Notes: generated by a model not told the origin, from the letters alone. A stretch of 64,000 nt of DNA from Bosea vaviloviae (GCF_001741865.1 NZ_CP017147.1:2223001-2287000); one strand, 5' to 3'; shown: positions 18,346 to 27,064, numbered from the stretch's first letter. Translations and numbers: made by a program.

Positions 18346-19509
18346 ATGCGCATCATCGATGTCCGCGAGATCACCAAGCCGATCGCCTCGCCGATCCGCA
18401 ACGCCTATATCGACTTCTCCAAGATGACGGCGAGCCTGGTGGCGGTGGTGACCGATGTGGTCCGCGACGGGCGGCGCGTGGTCGGCTACGGCTTCAATTC
18501 GAACGGTCGCTACGGCCAGGGCGGCCTCATCCGCGAGCGCTTTCGCGGCCGTATCCTCGAAGCGGCTCCCGAGAGCCTGATCAATGACAGCGGCGACAAT
18601 CTCGATCCCCACAAAATCTGGGCGACGATGATGACGAACGAGAAGCCGGGCGGCCATGGCGAGCGTTCGGTGGCGGTCGGCACGCTCGATATGGCCGTTT
18701 GGGACGCTGTCGCCAAGATCGCAGGCAAGCCGCTGTTCCGCCTCCTGGCGGAGCGCAAGGGCCGCGAGGCCGATCCCAGGGTCTTCGTGTATGCGGCGGG
18801 CGGCTATTATTATCCCGGCAAGGATGACAGTGCCCTGCGGGCCGAGATGCGCGGCTATCTCGACCGCGGCTACACCGTCGTGAAGATGAAGATCGGCGGC
18901 GCCGATGTCGCTGAGGACCAGCGCCGCATCGAGGCGGTGCTGGCCGAGATCGGCTCGCAGGCTCAGCTTGCCGTCGATGCGAATGGGCGCTTCGACCTGG
19001 AGACCGGCATCGTCTACGCCAAGATGCTGCGCCACTATCCGCTGTTCTGGTACGAGGAGGTCGGCGATCCCCTCGACTACGCCCTGCAGGCGGCGCTTTC
19101 GGAGTTCTATCCCGGCCCGATGGCGACGGGCGAGAACCTGTTCTCGCATCAGGATGCGCGCAATCTCCTGCGCTATGGCGGGATGCGGCCCGATCGCGAT
19201 TGGCTGCAATTCGACTGCGCCCTGTCCTATGGCCTCGTCGAATATCTCAGGACCCTCGACGTGCTCGCGCAGTTCGGCTGGTCGCCGTCGCGCTGCGTCC
19301 CGCATGGCGGCCACCAGATGTCGCTCAACATCGCGGCGGGCCTCGGGCTCGGCGGCAATGAGAGCTATCCCGACCTGTTCCAGCCCTATGGCGGGTTTCC
19401 CGACAGCGTTCGCGTCGAGAACGGCCATATCGTGATGCCTGAGCTTCCCGGCATCGGTTTTGAGGGCAAGTCCGACCTGATCAAGGTCATGCGCGAATTG
19501 GCGGAGTGA
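18346..19509 (+). CDS. tarD: D-tartrate dehydratase (enolase superfamily)
   Basis: A 387-residue member of the mandelate-racemase/enolase superfamily that closely resembles the characterised Bradyrhizobium TarD as I remember it: GYGFNSNGRYGQGGL, NEKPGGHGERSVAVG, and NIAAGLGLGGNESYPDLFQP. It would dehydrate D-tartrate to oxaloacetate. The catalytic Lys182 lies in the VVKMKIGG KxK motif and the acid/base His320 in CVPHGGHQM; both are two positions before the residues reported for the Bradyrhizobium enzyme (Lys184, His322). Metal ligands are expected at DANGRF, YEEVGD and TGENLF. The ATG at 18346 follows GGGAGA. It is divergent from a LysR gene. Confidence 0.93.
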   Translation: MRIIDVREITKPIASPIRNAYIDFSKMTASLVAVVTDVVRDGRRVVGYGFNSNGRYGQGGLIRERFRGRILEAAPESLINDSGDNLDPHKIWATMMTNEKPGGHGERSVAVGTLDMAVWDAVAKIAGKPLFRLLAERKGREADPRVFVYAAGGYYYPGKDDSALRAEMRGYLDRGYTVVKMKIGGADVAEDQRRIEAVLAEIGSQAQLAVDANGRFDLETGIVYAKMLRHYPLFWYEEVGDPLDYALQAALSEFYPGPMATGENLFSHQDARNLLRYGGMRPDRDWLQFDCALSYGLVEYLRTLDVLAQFGWSPSRCVPHGGHQMSLNIAAGLGLGGNESYPDLFQPYGGFPDSVRVENGHIVMPELPGIGFEGKSDLIKVMRELAE

Positions 19510-19626
19510 CGCGGCTGGGCTGGCGGGCGAACTGGGGCTGGTAAGGACTCACTGGAACCACACCGTCATCCCGGGGCAGGCCGTAGGCGTGAGCCTGGAA
19601 CCCACGACCGGGTGAGACGGAAAACC

Positions 19627-19719
19627 CGTCATGGTCGGCCTTGTGCCGACCATCCACGTCTTCCTTCGGCGAGTACTGTGTTCAAGACGTGGATTCTCGC
19701 CACAAGGGCGAGAATGACG
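19627..19719. repeat. Family E intergenic palindrome, copy 2
   Basis: It starts CGTCATGGTCGGCCTTGTGC and ends CACAAGGGCGAGAATGACG, and has the same length (93 bp) and central CCACGTCTT / AAGACGTGG pair as 11157-11249. The two copies differ at scattered positions, several of them compensatory across the arms (GAGCATGACG against GAGAATGACG). Confidence 0.85.
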
Positions 19720-19763
19720 CTGGGAGCACAGGGCGCACCCGGTCGTGGGTTCCGTTATTCTCC

Positions 19764-19915
19764 GCCGTCATTCCGGGACACGGCGCAGCCATGGACCCGG
19801 AACCCGGAGCCGCTGCGTGGGCTCGTGAAGCGAGCCGGCTCCGCGTGCCTTCTCAGGCCGCGGCATCGGCTCTGGGTTCCGGGTCCATGGCTGCGCCGTG
19901 TCCCGGAATGACGGC
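19764..19915. repeat. Family F element with perfect 42-bp inverted arms
   Basis: The left arm 19764-19805 (starts GCCGTCATTCCGGGACACGG) and the right arm 19874-19915 (ends CGTGTCCCGGAATGACGGC) are exact reverse complements over 42 bp, enclosing a 68-bp centre that itself contains GCGTGGGCTCGTGAAGCGAG. It can form a very long hairpin. Confidence 0.9.
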
Positions 19916-19928
19916 GGTGTCTCCCCGA

Positions 19929-21578
19929 TCAATCCTTGCTGACGACCGTTGGGCTTGGCGGCGGAGCCGCGATCTTCGGCACCGACCAGGAGCTTGTCCA
20001 GGTTTCCGTCAGGGTGCGGGATCGCGATTTCAGGAAGATGCGCAGTTCGGCGGTTTCGCCGGCGGGTAATGTCGCGTCGACGATGGCGCGGAAGCCTTTC
20101 GCTGCCGCGTTCGCATCGACGATCGTCGCGGTGATCGCCCCGGTCGTGGTCGATGCGACGATTTCGACGCGCTTGGGGTCGGACAGATAATATTCGAGAT
20201 CGCCATCGGTGAAGTCCACGATGAAGCGCTTCTTGCCGACGTCCTTGGCTTCGCCATTCTCAGTGTTCGAGCCGTCGAAGCTGTTCCGGACCTGCCCGTA
20301 AGGATGCAGAGCCTTCGTCGTCGAGAGAGCCGAGATGCGATAGCTGAACTGGCTGGCTTTCCTGGGCTCGAGCGGCGTGCTCGGCGTCCAGCAGGCGACG
20401 ATGTTGTCGAAGGCTTCGCCGGTCGTCGGAATCTCGATGAGATCGACGCGTCCTTCGCCCCAGTCGCCGGCGGGCTCGACCCAATATCCCGGCCGGGCGT
20501 GATACTGCGCTTCGAGATCCTGATAGTGGCCGAACTCACGGTCGCGCTGCATCAGGCCGAAGCCGCGCGGATTGTTGTCACCAAAGCTCGAAATCCGAAG
20601 CGATTTCGGATTCCGGATCGGCCGCCAGACCCATTCGCCGCCGCCGGTTTTGAGCATCAGCCCATCGGAATCATGGATCTCGGGCCGGAAATCGGTGCGC
20701 TGGCCGAGGTCGCCTTCCCCAGCGAGGAACATCGAGGTGAGGGGTGCAATGCCGATGCGGGGGAGTTTTACGCGTGGGATGATCGTCGCCGTCACGGCAA
20801 CGCTGGTCTGCTGTCCCGGCGTCACGACGTAACGATATGCGCCGGCGACGGATGGCGAATCCAGCAGGGCGTAGATCACGAGATCGGTGCTGTCGCGCGT
20901 CGGCTCTTCCAGCCAGAGCGCCCTGAAGAACGGAAACTCCTCCGGCTGCTCTCCACCAACGTCCAGCGCCAGCGAACGCGCGGACAAGCCATAGCGATGG
21001 CCGCGCCCGATCAGGCGAAAATAGCTCGCGCCGAGAAAGGCGATCAGCTCGTCTTGTACATTCAGGGCATTCAGCGTCGTCGTCACGGCAAAACCGGCGA
21101 AGCCCAGCGCAGGCGAAAGCTGCTTGGGAACGGGAACCTTGCCGTACTCGAACAGACCAGTCGTGAAGGCGAGCGGGATGGCGCTGCCATCCTTGATGAC
21201 GTGCAGTTGCACCGGCTTGTCGTGCAGAAATCCGAGATGGAAGGGATGGAGCCGATAGTCGGAGCCGCCATCCCGCCAGAACGCCTTTTCGCGGCGGAAG
21301 CGGATTTCCCGGTAGCTGTCATAGGTCAGTTTCGACAGTTCCGGCGGGATCGTCAGCCCCTCGGCATCGAAGGCGCGCTCTCCCAGCGCCCGAGCCTGTT
21401 CGACGACGTCGTCATAGCTGAACGGCCCGCCGCGAGCCGATGCCGGCGGCGCCGCGGAACCCGGTTTGCTGGTGGCGAACAGGGCTGATGATGCGAGCAG
21501 GGCCAGGGCGGTGCGGCGCGAATGAAGCCGCCCGGCATGGTGATCGGAAACCATGGCGTGCACGTTTTTCGCAGCCAT
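19929..21578 (-). CDS. Periplasmic glucan biosynthesis protein, OpgG/OpgD (MdoG/MdoD) family, Tat-exported
   Basis: A 549-residue protein. The N-terminus has a twin-arginine signal (HSRRTALALLASSALFA, about residues 18-34). The rest matches the OpgG/OpgD family of osmoregulated periplasmic glucan proteins: FSYDDVVEQARALGERAF, SYREIRFRREKAFWRDGGSD, FRLIGRGHRYGLSARSLALD, and the FGLMQRDREFGHYQDLEA block. The Tat signal points to the OpgD-like branch, which modifies glucan backbones in E. coli; the family-level call is firm and the G/D distinction is not. The ATG at 21578 lies after GAGAG. No opgH glucosyltransferase gene is adjacent. Confidence 0.88.
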   Translation of the reverse strand: MAAKNVHAMVSDHHAGRLHSRRTALALLASSALFATSKPGSAAPPASARGGPFSYDDVVEQARALGERAFDAEGLTIPPELSKLTYDSYREIRFRREKAFWRDGGSDYRLHPFHLGFLHDKPVQLHVIKDGSAIPLAFTTGLFEYGKVPVPKQLSPALGFAGFAVTTTLNALNVQDELIAFLGASYFRLIGRGHRYGLSARSLALDVGGEQPEEFPFFRALWLEEPTRDSTDLVIYALLDSPSVAGAYRYVVTPGQQTSVAVTATIIPRVKLPRIGIAPLTSMFLAGEGDLGQRTDFRPEIHDSDGLMLKTGGGEWVWRPIRNPKSLRISSFGDNNPRGFGLMQRDREFGHYQDLEAQYHARPGYWVEPAGDWGEGRVDLIEIPTTGEAFDNIVACWTPSTPLEPRKASQFSYRISALSTTKALHPYGQVRNSFDGSNTENGEAKDVGKKRFIVDFTDGDLEYYLSDPKRVEIVASTTTGAITATIVDANAAAKGFRAIVDATLPAGETAELRIFLKSRSRTLTETWTSSWSVPKIAAPPPSPTVVSKD

Positions 21579-21819
21579 CGACGCGTCTCTCGGTTGGGTC
21601 ATCGCGTGCAGGGGGACGGCGCGATTGCGCGCATCCTGCGCCTGGCAACCATCATCGCCACCAGCGCTCCAGCACATCTCATTCGCGTTTTCATTGTCGA
21701 TCCGCCCCGTGATGCCTTGTGCATCGTGAACCGGTCAGCGTCGGTAATGTTCCTCTGCCCGGGGCGGTCCGGGTGTCGGGGTTGGCAATTGCGTGGGGCG
21801 GTTTCGACCCGTGGCGGAC

Positions 21820-22359
21820 CTACCGGTTACTGCAATTCCACTCCGAGCGCAGCAATTCGTACCAAACCTCGCCGTATTCAACACCAGGGATACGGGCGGG
21901 AAAGTCGGGGAAGGTCGTGCGGGCGTGTTTCATTCCGATCTTTTCCATTACGCGGCGCGAGCCATGGTTCACTGCCATAGTGCAGGCGATGATCTTGTCA
22001 TATCCGGCGCTGGTGAACCCCCAATTCACAAGAGCCGAGGCCCCTTCCGACGCTAATCCCTGCCCCCAATCTTCCCGTCGTAGGCGGTATCCGATCTCGG
22101 CTAGCGTCTTGGTCTCCGGAAACAAGCAGAACCATCCAACGAACGCGTTAGTGGCTGTTCGCCGCGCCGTCCAAACATAAGGCTCTGATCCCCTTGGCAT
22201 AAGGAATGTTACATCCTTCGGGTCGGTCTTCTCATGATCGACCGCACCGCCGTTCAGGAAATGCATTACCTCTGGATCGAGTTCGAGGCCGATGAAGTCA
22301 GCGCAATCATTTGCGCTGCAAGGACTCAGGGTGAGAGCGCTTGTTTGCAACACCGCCAT
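21820..22359 (-). CDS. GNAT-family N-acetyltransferase (RimJ/RimL-like)
   Basis: A 179-residue acetyltransferase with the GNAT pattern: a beta-strand region NAFVGWFCLFPE, then the acetyl-CoA loop region IGYRLRREDWGQGLASEGASAL and the downstream NHGSRRVMEKIGMKHART, which is characteristic of the RimJ/RimL subfamily acting on protein N-termini or small molecules. The gene and its flanks are clearly less GC-rich than the surroundings (31 to 35 G+C in the 60-base rows counted), so it may have been acquired. The ATG at 22359 follows GGGG; the frame is open nine codons further upstream. Confidence 0.82.
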   Translation of the reverse strand: MAVLQTSALTLSPCSANDCADFIGLELDPEVMHFLNGGAVDHEKTDPKDVTFLMPRGSEPYVWTARRTATNAFVGWFCLFPETKTLAEIGYRLRREDWGQGLASEGASALVNWGFTSAGYDKIIACTMAVNHGSRRVMEKIGMKHARTTFPDFPARIPGVEYGEVWYELLRSEWNCSNR

Positions 22360-22537
22360 CCCCAATACCCACCAAGCTTCCTGCAAATGTCATGGCCAAT
22401 AACTAGCGAAGAGGCGGGCGAAATCGAGAAGCTTGCGACGTGGCTGTGGTAGTCGCCAATCTCCGCTTCCCGCCCACAGCCACCATCGCACGCAATCCGC
22501 CTGAGTGGTCAGGTCGGCGCAAAGCCAACGCCTGATC

Positions 22538-23506
22538 TCACACCCCGAACTGCGTCCGCCAGGCGGCGATGTCCTCCAGCGCGACATTCGAGCCGCAGAG
22601 CACGAGGCCGACGCGCTCGCCTGGCTTGAACTTGTCCTTGCTCGCGACCGCGGCGGCGACGACGCAGGCCGCCGCCGGCTCGAGCAGGACGCGCCCGTTC
22701 TGCAGCACCCAGACGATCTCGCGCACCGCCTCGATATCGGGCACGACGACGATGTCCTCGAGGAATTGCCGCGCGGCGGCCATCGTCCGCTCGGTTGCGA
22801 AGGGGGCGTTCAGCGTGCGGGCGATCGAGGTCGGGCGCAGCGGCACCGGCTTTCCCGCGGCAAGCGCCTGCGTCATCGTCGTGGCGCCTTCGGTCTCGAC
22901 GCCATGGATGCGCACCGCCGGGTCGAGCCCCTTCAGCGCCGCGCCGACGCCGGCCGAGAAGCCGCCGCCGCCGATCGAGATGAAGACATGGTCGAGCCGC
23001 CCGCTGGCGTCGCTGGCGAGTTCGAGCCCGAGCGAGCCATGGCCGGCGATGATGGCGGGATCGTCGAAGGAATGGATGTTGGTCATGCCCTGCGCGGCAT
23101 AGTCCGCAGCCTTGCCGAAGGCCTCGATTGCGTCCTCGCAGAGCTCGACCTCGCCGCCGGCGCTCCTGGTCAGCGCGATGTTCAAGGGCGCTACGTCCTT
23201 CGGCATCAGTACCAGCGCGCGCGCGCCCATCGCGCTGGCGACCATCGAGACGGCGATGGCGTGGTTGCCGCCCGAGACCGTGACGACGCCGCGTGCGAGC
23301 TCCGCCTCGCTCATGCCCATCAGCTTGTTGAAGCAGCCGCGCACCTTGAACGAGCCGCCAAGCTGCAGCGACTCGACCTTGACCACGGTCTCGACCCCGA
23401 GCCGGGCCGACAAGCCCGCGCTGTGATAGGTCGGGGTCCGCCTGATCTTGCCGGCGATCCGGGTCGCGGCGGCCTGGATATCTGCGAGGGTGACGTCGAA
23501 ATTCAT
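22538..23506 (-). CDS. Threonine/serine dehydratase-like PLP enzyme
   Basis: A 322-residue fold-type II PLP enzyme that would deaminate threonine or serine to a 2-oxoacid. The PLP Lys is residue 54 in GGSFKVRGCFNKL; the phosphate and cofactor loops are SGGNHAIAVS and SIGGGGFSAGVG; the C-terminus has LVLCGSNVALEDI. It lacks a C-terminal ACT regulatory domain, so it is a catabolic or ectoine/hydroxy-amino-acid-type enzyme rather than biosynthetic IlvA. The start at 23506 is six bases after AAGGCGG; an ATG two codons earlier is possible. The same frame stays open for a further 1.6 kb upstream, which is coincidental antisense coding across the argE-like gene. Confidence 0.88.
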   Translation of the reverse strand: MNFDVTLADIQAAATRIAGKIRRTPTYHSAGLSARLGVETVVKVESLQLGGSFKVRGCFNKLMGMSEAELARGVVTVSGGNHAIAVSMVASAMGARALVLMPKDVAPLNIALTRSAGGEVELCEDAIEAFGKAADYAAQGMTNIHSFDDPAIIAGHGSLGLELASDASGRLDHVFISIGGGGFSAGVGAALKGLDPAVRIHGVETEGATTMTQALAAGKPVPLRPTSIARTLNAPFATERTMAAARQFLEDIVVVPDIEAVREIVWVLQNGRVLLEPAAACVVAAAVASKDKFKPGERVGLVLCGSNVALEDIAAWRTQFGV

Positions 23507-23938
23507 GGGCATCCGCCTTTTTGCTGGGCTGCTGCCGTTATAGGCGATCAGCGGCTGCGGGCGAGGGGCATTTGTGGAGGGGCGGGAAAAGCGAAGTGCC
23601 GGATGAAGGGCGCGGGGAACCCTTCTCCCGTGTGGGAGAAGGGCAGGCCAGACAACCAGATCGCGCAAGCGGCTCCGCATCGTCTCCTGCGCTTTCAGGA
23701 TGAAGCCGGCGCTGCGGTGCGGTCGCGCCTCAATAATCAGCGGCGGGCCCTCATCCCTGCCCTTCTCCCACACGGGAGAAGGGTTCCCCGCGCCAGCCTG
23801 ACTCTCTGGATGAGGCTGAGGGAAGCGAAACGCGATCGCCTTGCCCGCTCCGCGCTTCGCGGATTGACCCGGCGCTCCAGCAGCGTAGCCTGCCGGCACG
23901 AAACCTGCCTCTCGCCCGATCTTTGGAGATTGTGACCC
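23507..23938. other. 432-bp divergent gap
   Basis: It holds family-D copy 2 (23610-23794) and two short flanks that must contain the promoters for the divergent dehydratase and ArgE-like genes. Nothing else was recognised. Confidence 0.6.
23610..23794. repeat. Family D repeat, copy 2 (66-bp conserved core)
   Basis: The arms CGCGGGGAACCCTTCTCCCG (from about 23611) and CGGGAGAAGGGTTCCCCGCG (to about 23793) are reverse complements. The enclosed core 23642-23707 matches 17149-17214 over 66 bp with about one difference. The rest of the insert also aligns with the first copy. Confidence 0.88.
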
Positions 23939-25090
23939 GTGACCCTGACGCCGAAGGAGATGCTCGCCAAACTGGTTTCGTTCAACACGGAATCGCAGCG
24001 CAGCAATCTCGAGCTGATCCATTTCTGCCGCGACTATCTCACTGCCCTTGGCGTCGAGAGCACGCTGGTGCCCAGCGAGGACGGCGAGAAGGCCAATCTC
24101 TATGCGACGATCGGGCCGAAGGTTGAGGGTGGCGTCGTGCTGTCGGGCCATACCGATGTCGTGCCGGTCGCAGGCCAGGACTGGACGTCCGATCCCTGGA
24201 CGCTGACGGAGCGTGACGGCAAGCTCTATGGCCGCGGCGCCTGCGACATGAAGGGGTTCGACGCCATCGCGCTCGCCCTCGTGCCGGAGATGCTGAAGGC
24301 GCCGTTGAAGCGCCCGGTCCATATCGCCTTGTCCTATGACGAGGAGGTCGGCTGCCTGGGTGCGCGCATCCTGGTCGAGGCGATGGCGGCGGCCGGCATC
24401 AAGCCCGCGGCGGTGATCGTCGGCGAGCCCTCGATGATGCAGGTCGTCACCGGCCACAAGGGCGGTACCCGGATGCGCACCACGGTGAAGGGCCATGCCG
24501 TTCATTCCAGCCGCGTCGATGTCGGCGTGCCGGCGGTCATGATCGCGGGCAAGCTGATCGAGTGGCACAACCAGACCATGGCGGAGAACAAGGCGCGGGC
24601 GAGCAACGAAAACCCTTTCGAGCCGCCCTACAGCACTTTGCATGTCGGTGTCGTCCAGGGCGGCACGGCGGTCAACATCACCGCCGAGCATTGCGAGTTC
24701 AGCCATGAGGTCCGTGTCGTTCCCGGCGATGAGGGCGTCGATTTCGTCGGGCGCTACAAGGCCAGGGTCGCCGAGATCGAGGCCGAGATGAAGGCGATCG
24801 CGCCCGAGACGGGCATCACCGTCGAGATCACCTCCGCCACGCCGCCGCTCGGCCCGGAGAAGGACGGCGCGGCCGAGGCGCTGTCGCGCCGCCTGACCGG
24901 CGACAATGGCAGCCATGTCGTCGCCTATGGCACCGAGGGCGGCCTGTTCCAGGGTGCGGGCTGGTCGACCGTGGTCTGCGGCCCCGGCGACATCGCCCAG
25001 GCGCATCAGCCCGACGAGTTCATCACGGTCGCCCAGCTCGAGGCCGGCACGGCTTTCGTGCGCGGCCTGATCGCCGATCTCGCGCGCTGA
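23939..25090 (+). CDS. argE: Acetylornithine deacetylase-like M20 metallopeptidase
   Basis: A 383-residue di-zinc enzyme of the ArgE/DapE/CPG2 group. It would remove the acetyl group from N2-acetylornithine; other N-acyl amino acids are possible. Motifs: SGHTDVVPV (His and bridging Asp region near 75), GRGACDMKGFDA (Asp), YDEEVGCLGA (Glu), GEPSMMQVVTGHKG, and the C-terminal QAHQPDEFI with the last His. The start is GTG at 23939, with GGAG ten bases upstream and a normal N-terminus (MTLTPKEMLAKLVSFNT). It stands 260 bp ahead of the second peptide ABC operon and may process imported substrates. Confidence 0.88.
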   Translation: MTLTPKEMLAKLVSFNTESQRSNLELIHFCRDYLTALGVESTLVPSEDGEKANLYATIGPKVEGGVVLSGHTDVVPVAGQDWTSDPWTLTERDGKLYGRGACDMKGFDAIALALVPEMLKAPLKRPVHIALSYDEEVGCLGARILVEAMAAAGIKPAAVIVGEPSMMQVVTGHKGGTRMRTTVKGHAVHSSRVDVGVPAVMIAGKLIEWHNQTMAENKARASNENPFEPPYSTLHVGVVQGGTAVNITAEHCEFSHEVRVVPGDEGVDFVGRYKARVAEIEAEMKAIAPETGITVEITSATPPLGPEKDGAAEALSRRLTGDNGSHVVAYGTEGGLFQGAGWSTVVCGPGDIAQAHQPDEFITVAQLEAGTAFVRGLIADLAR

Positions 25091-25242
25091 TTGTAGTCGC
25101 GCCGGTCCAAGGCACGGCGATTGCATCGCCGGCGACGCAAGGATGGCGGCCATGGCGCTCGGATAAAAGTTCAATCTGGAACGAAAAGGCGGCGTCAGGC
25201 TGGACGCCGCTGCCAGGGCGTCTCTAAGCTATTGTCTTCTTC

Positions 25243-25326
25243 GATCGTCCGCCAACGCATGTGGACGATCGGAAACCGCTCCCGGGAGGGGTGGGCGTCT
25301 TGGAGCTCCGGTTCCGTTCGGAGCTC
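25243..25326 (+). promoter_or_regulatory. Two hairpins in the leader of the second ABC operon
   Basis: Perfect inverted repeats GATCGTCC/GGACGATC (25243-25250 and 25263-25270) and GAGCTCCG/CGGAGCTC (25303-25310 and 25319-25326) lie just before the ribosome site of the binding-protein gene. They could stabilise or regulate the leader RNA. No T run follows, so they are not terminators. Confidence 0.5.
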
Positions 25327-25350
25327 TCAATCAAAGGGGAGCAACCGATC

Positions 25351-26940
25351 ATGTCGTTCAAGACGAACTGCCTTGCCGCGGTGGCAGGCCTGGCGCTGAT
25401 GTGCGGCGCGGTCCAGGCGCAGACGTTGCGCTACGCCAACCAGGGCGAACTCAAATCGCTCGATCCCTACACCATCAACGAGACGACGACGCACGCCCAT
25501 CTAGGCCACCCCTATGAGGGGCTGATCCGGCGCGGCAAGAACCTCGAGATCCTGCCCGGCCTCGCCGAGAAATGGGAGGTCTCGACTGACGGCCTGACCT
25601 GGCGCTTCTTCCTGCGCAAGGGCGTGAAGTTCCAGGGCGGCGAGGATTTCACCGCCGACGACGTGGTGTTCTCGGCCGATCGTTCGCGCGCGCCGGGCTC
25701 CAACGTCCAGACCCGTGTCCCCACCGGCGCCAAGGTCGTCAAGATCGACGACTACACCGTCGACTTCCAATTGCCCTCGCCGAACCCGATCCTGCATTAC
25801 CAGTGGGACACCTGGTACATCATGTCGAAGAAATGGGCCGAGGCGAACAACTCGACCCAGCCGACGCCGGCCAACGCCACCACCCCGACCTTCGCCTCGC
25901 TCAACGCCAACGGCACCGGCGCCTTCAAGGTCGAGAGCCATCAGCCGGGCGTCAAGACCGTCTACAAGGTCAACGAGAACTGGTGGAACAAGAGCCCGGA
26001 GCACAATCTCAAGGAGATCATCTTCACGCCGATCGCCTCGGATGCCACGCGCGTTGCGGCGCTGCTGTCGGGCGAGGTCGACGTGATCGAGCCGGTGCCG
26101 ATCCAGGACATCCAGCGCGTCAACGCCTCCGGCAACGCCCAGGTGCTGACAGGGCCGGAGCTGCGCACGATCTTCCTCGGCATGGACCAGACCCGCGACG
26201 AATTGGTGGAGTCCAGCGTCAAGGGCAAGAACCCGTTCAAGGATGTCCGGGTCCGCCAGGCCTTCTACCAGGCGATCGACATCGAGACGATCAAGAGCCG
26301 CGTCATGCGCGGCCTCTCGACGCCGTCTCCCCTAATGATCGCGCCGGAACTCTTCCCCAGCACCGGCTTCACCCGCGCCAAGTTCGACAGCGCCGCGGCC
26401 AAGAAGCTGCTGGTCGATGCGGGCTATCCCGACGGTTTCGAGCTCGGCATGGATTGCCCGAATGATCGCTACGTCAATGACGGCGCGATCTGCCAGGCTG
26501 TCGTCGGCATGCTCGCCCGCATCGGCGTCAAGGTGAACCTCAACGCCCAGCCCAAGGGCCAGTATTTCGGCAAGGTGCTGAAGCCCGGCGGCTACAAGAC
26601 CTCGTTCTATCTGCTCGGCTGGACGCCCGGCACCAGCGACGCCCACAATGTGCTCTTCGACATCATGGGCTGCCGCGACAACCCGGCCTCCTCGCGTGGC
26701 GAATCCAATGTCGGGGGGTACTGCAACAAGAAGCTGGACGCCCTGACCGACAAGATCCTGGTCGAGGTGGACAAGGCCAAGCGCGACGCGATGATCCGCG
26801 AGGCGTTCCAGCTCTCGATCGACGATTTCGGCTACATCCCGCTGCACCAGCAGGCCTTGGCCTGGGGCGTGTCGAAGAAGGTCAAGCTGCCGCAGCGCGC
26901 CGACAATGCGGTGAACTTCCAATACGCCATCAAGGAGTGA
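25351..26940 (+). CDS. ABC transporter substrate-binding protein, peptide family (SBP_bac_5)
   Basis: A 529-residue periplasmic binding protein with a signal peptide (MSFKTNCLAAVAGLALMCGA, cleavage after VQA). The family blocks are LDPYTINETTTHAHLGHPYEGL, LAEKWEVSTDGLTWRFFLRK, and GVKFQGGEDFTADDVVFS. The ATG at 25351 lies after AAAGGGGAGC. It is not closely similar to the binding protein at 2519-4108 despite equal length, so the two importers probably take up different substrates. It is the first gene of the operon 25351-31069 and follows an ArgE-like deacylase, which hints at an N-acyl amino acid or peptide substrate (inference). Confidence 0.9.
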   Translation: MSFKTNCLAAVAGLALMCGAVQAQTLRYANQGELKSLDPYTINETTTHAHLGHPYEGLIRRGKNLEILPGLAEKWEVSTDGLTWRFFLRKGVKFQGGEDFTADDVVFSADRSRAPGSNVQTRVPTGAKVVKIDDYTVDFQLPSPNPILHYQWDTWYIMSKKWAEANNSTQPTPANATTPTFASLNANGTGAFKVESHQPGVKTVYKVNENWWNKSPEHNLKEIIFTPIASDATRVAALLSGEVDVIEPVPIQDIQRVNASGNAQVLTGPELRTIFLGMDQTRDELVESSVKGKNPFKDVRVRQAFYQAIDIETIKSRVMRGLSTPSPLMIAPELFPSTGFTRAKFDSAAAKKLLVDAGYPDGFELGMDCPNDRYVNDGAICQAVVGMLARIGVKVNLNAQPKGQYFGKVLKPGGYKTSFYLLGWTPGTSDAHNVLFDIMGCRDNPASSRGESNVGGYCNKKLDALTDKILVEVDKAKRDAMIREAFQLSIDDFGYIPLHQQALAWGVSKKVKLPQRADNAVNFQYAIKE

Positions 26941-26978
26941 ACGGGAGCGCGTTGTCGCGCATCGCTGTCGCCCCACCT

Positions 26979-27064
26979 CGTCATTGCGAGCGTAGCGAAG
27001 CAATCCAGAGGGTCTTGCTCTACGGCTCCTGGATTGCTTCGTCGCTCCGCTCCTCGCAATGACG
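26979..27064. repeat. Family B intergenic palindrome, copy 1
   Basis: The arms CGTCATTGCGAGCGTAGCGA and the inverse ending CTCCTCGCAATGACG enclose GAAGCAATCCAG and its partner GATTGCTTCGTC. The length is 86 bp, the same as the copy at 34777-34862. It sits inside the ABC operon between the binding-protein and permease genes. Confidence 0.88.

Larger units (their letters stand above)
19510..19928. other. 419-bp repeat-filled convergent gap
   Basis: Between tarD and the convergent glucan gene there is no gene-like frame. The gap holds a CGTCATCCCGG-type fragment (about 19564-19615), family-E copy 2 (19627-19719) and the 42-bp-arm palindrome of family F (19764-19915). Bidirectional termination is a plausible role. 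Confidence 0.7.

Noticed and set aside
23513..25174. Upstream extension of the threonine-dehydratase frame on the - strand (878 codons in total)
   Set aside because: It runs antisense through the well-supported ArgE-like gene and a repeat; the dehydratase has a proper ribosome site at 23506.
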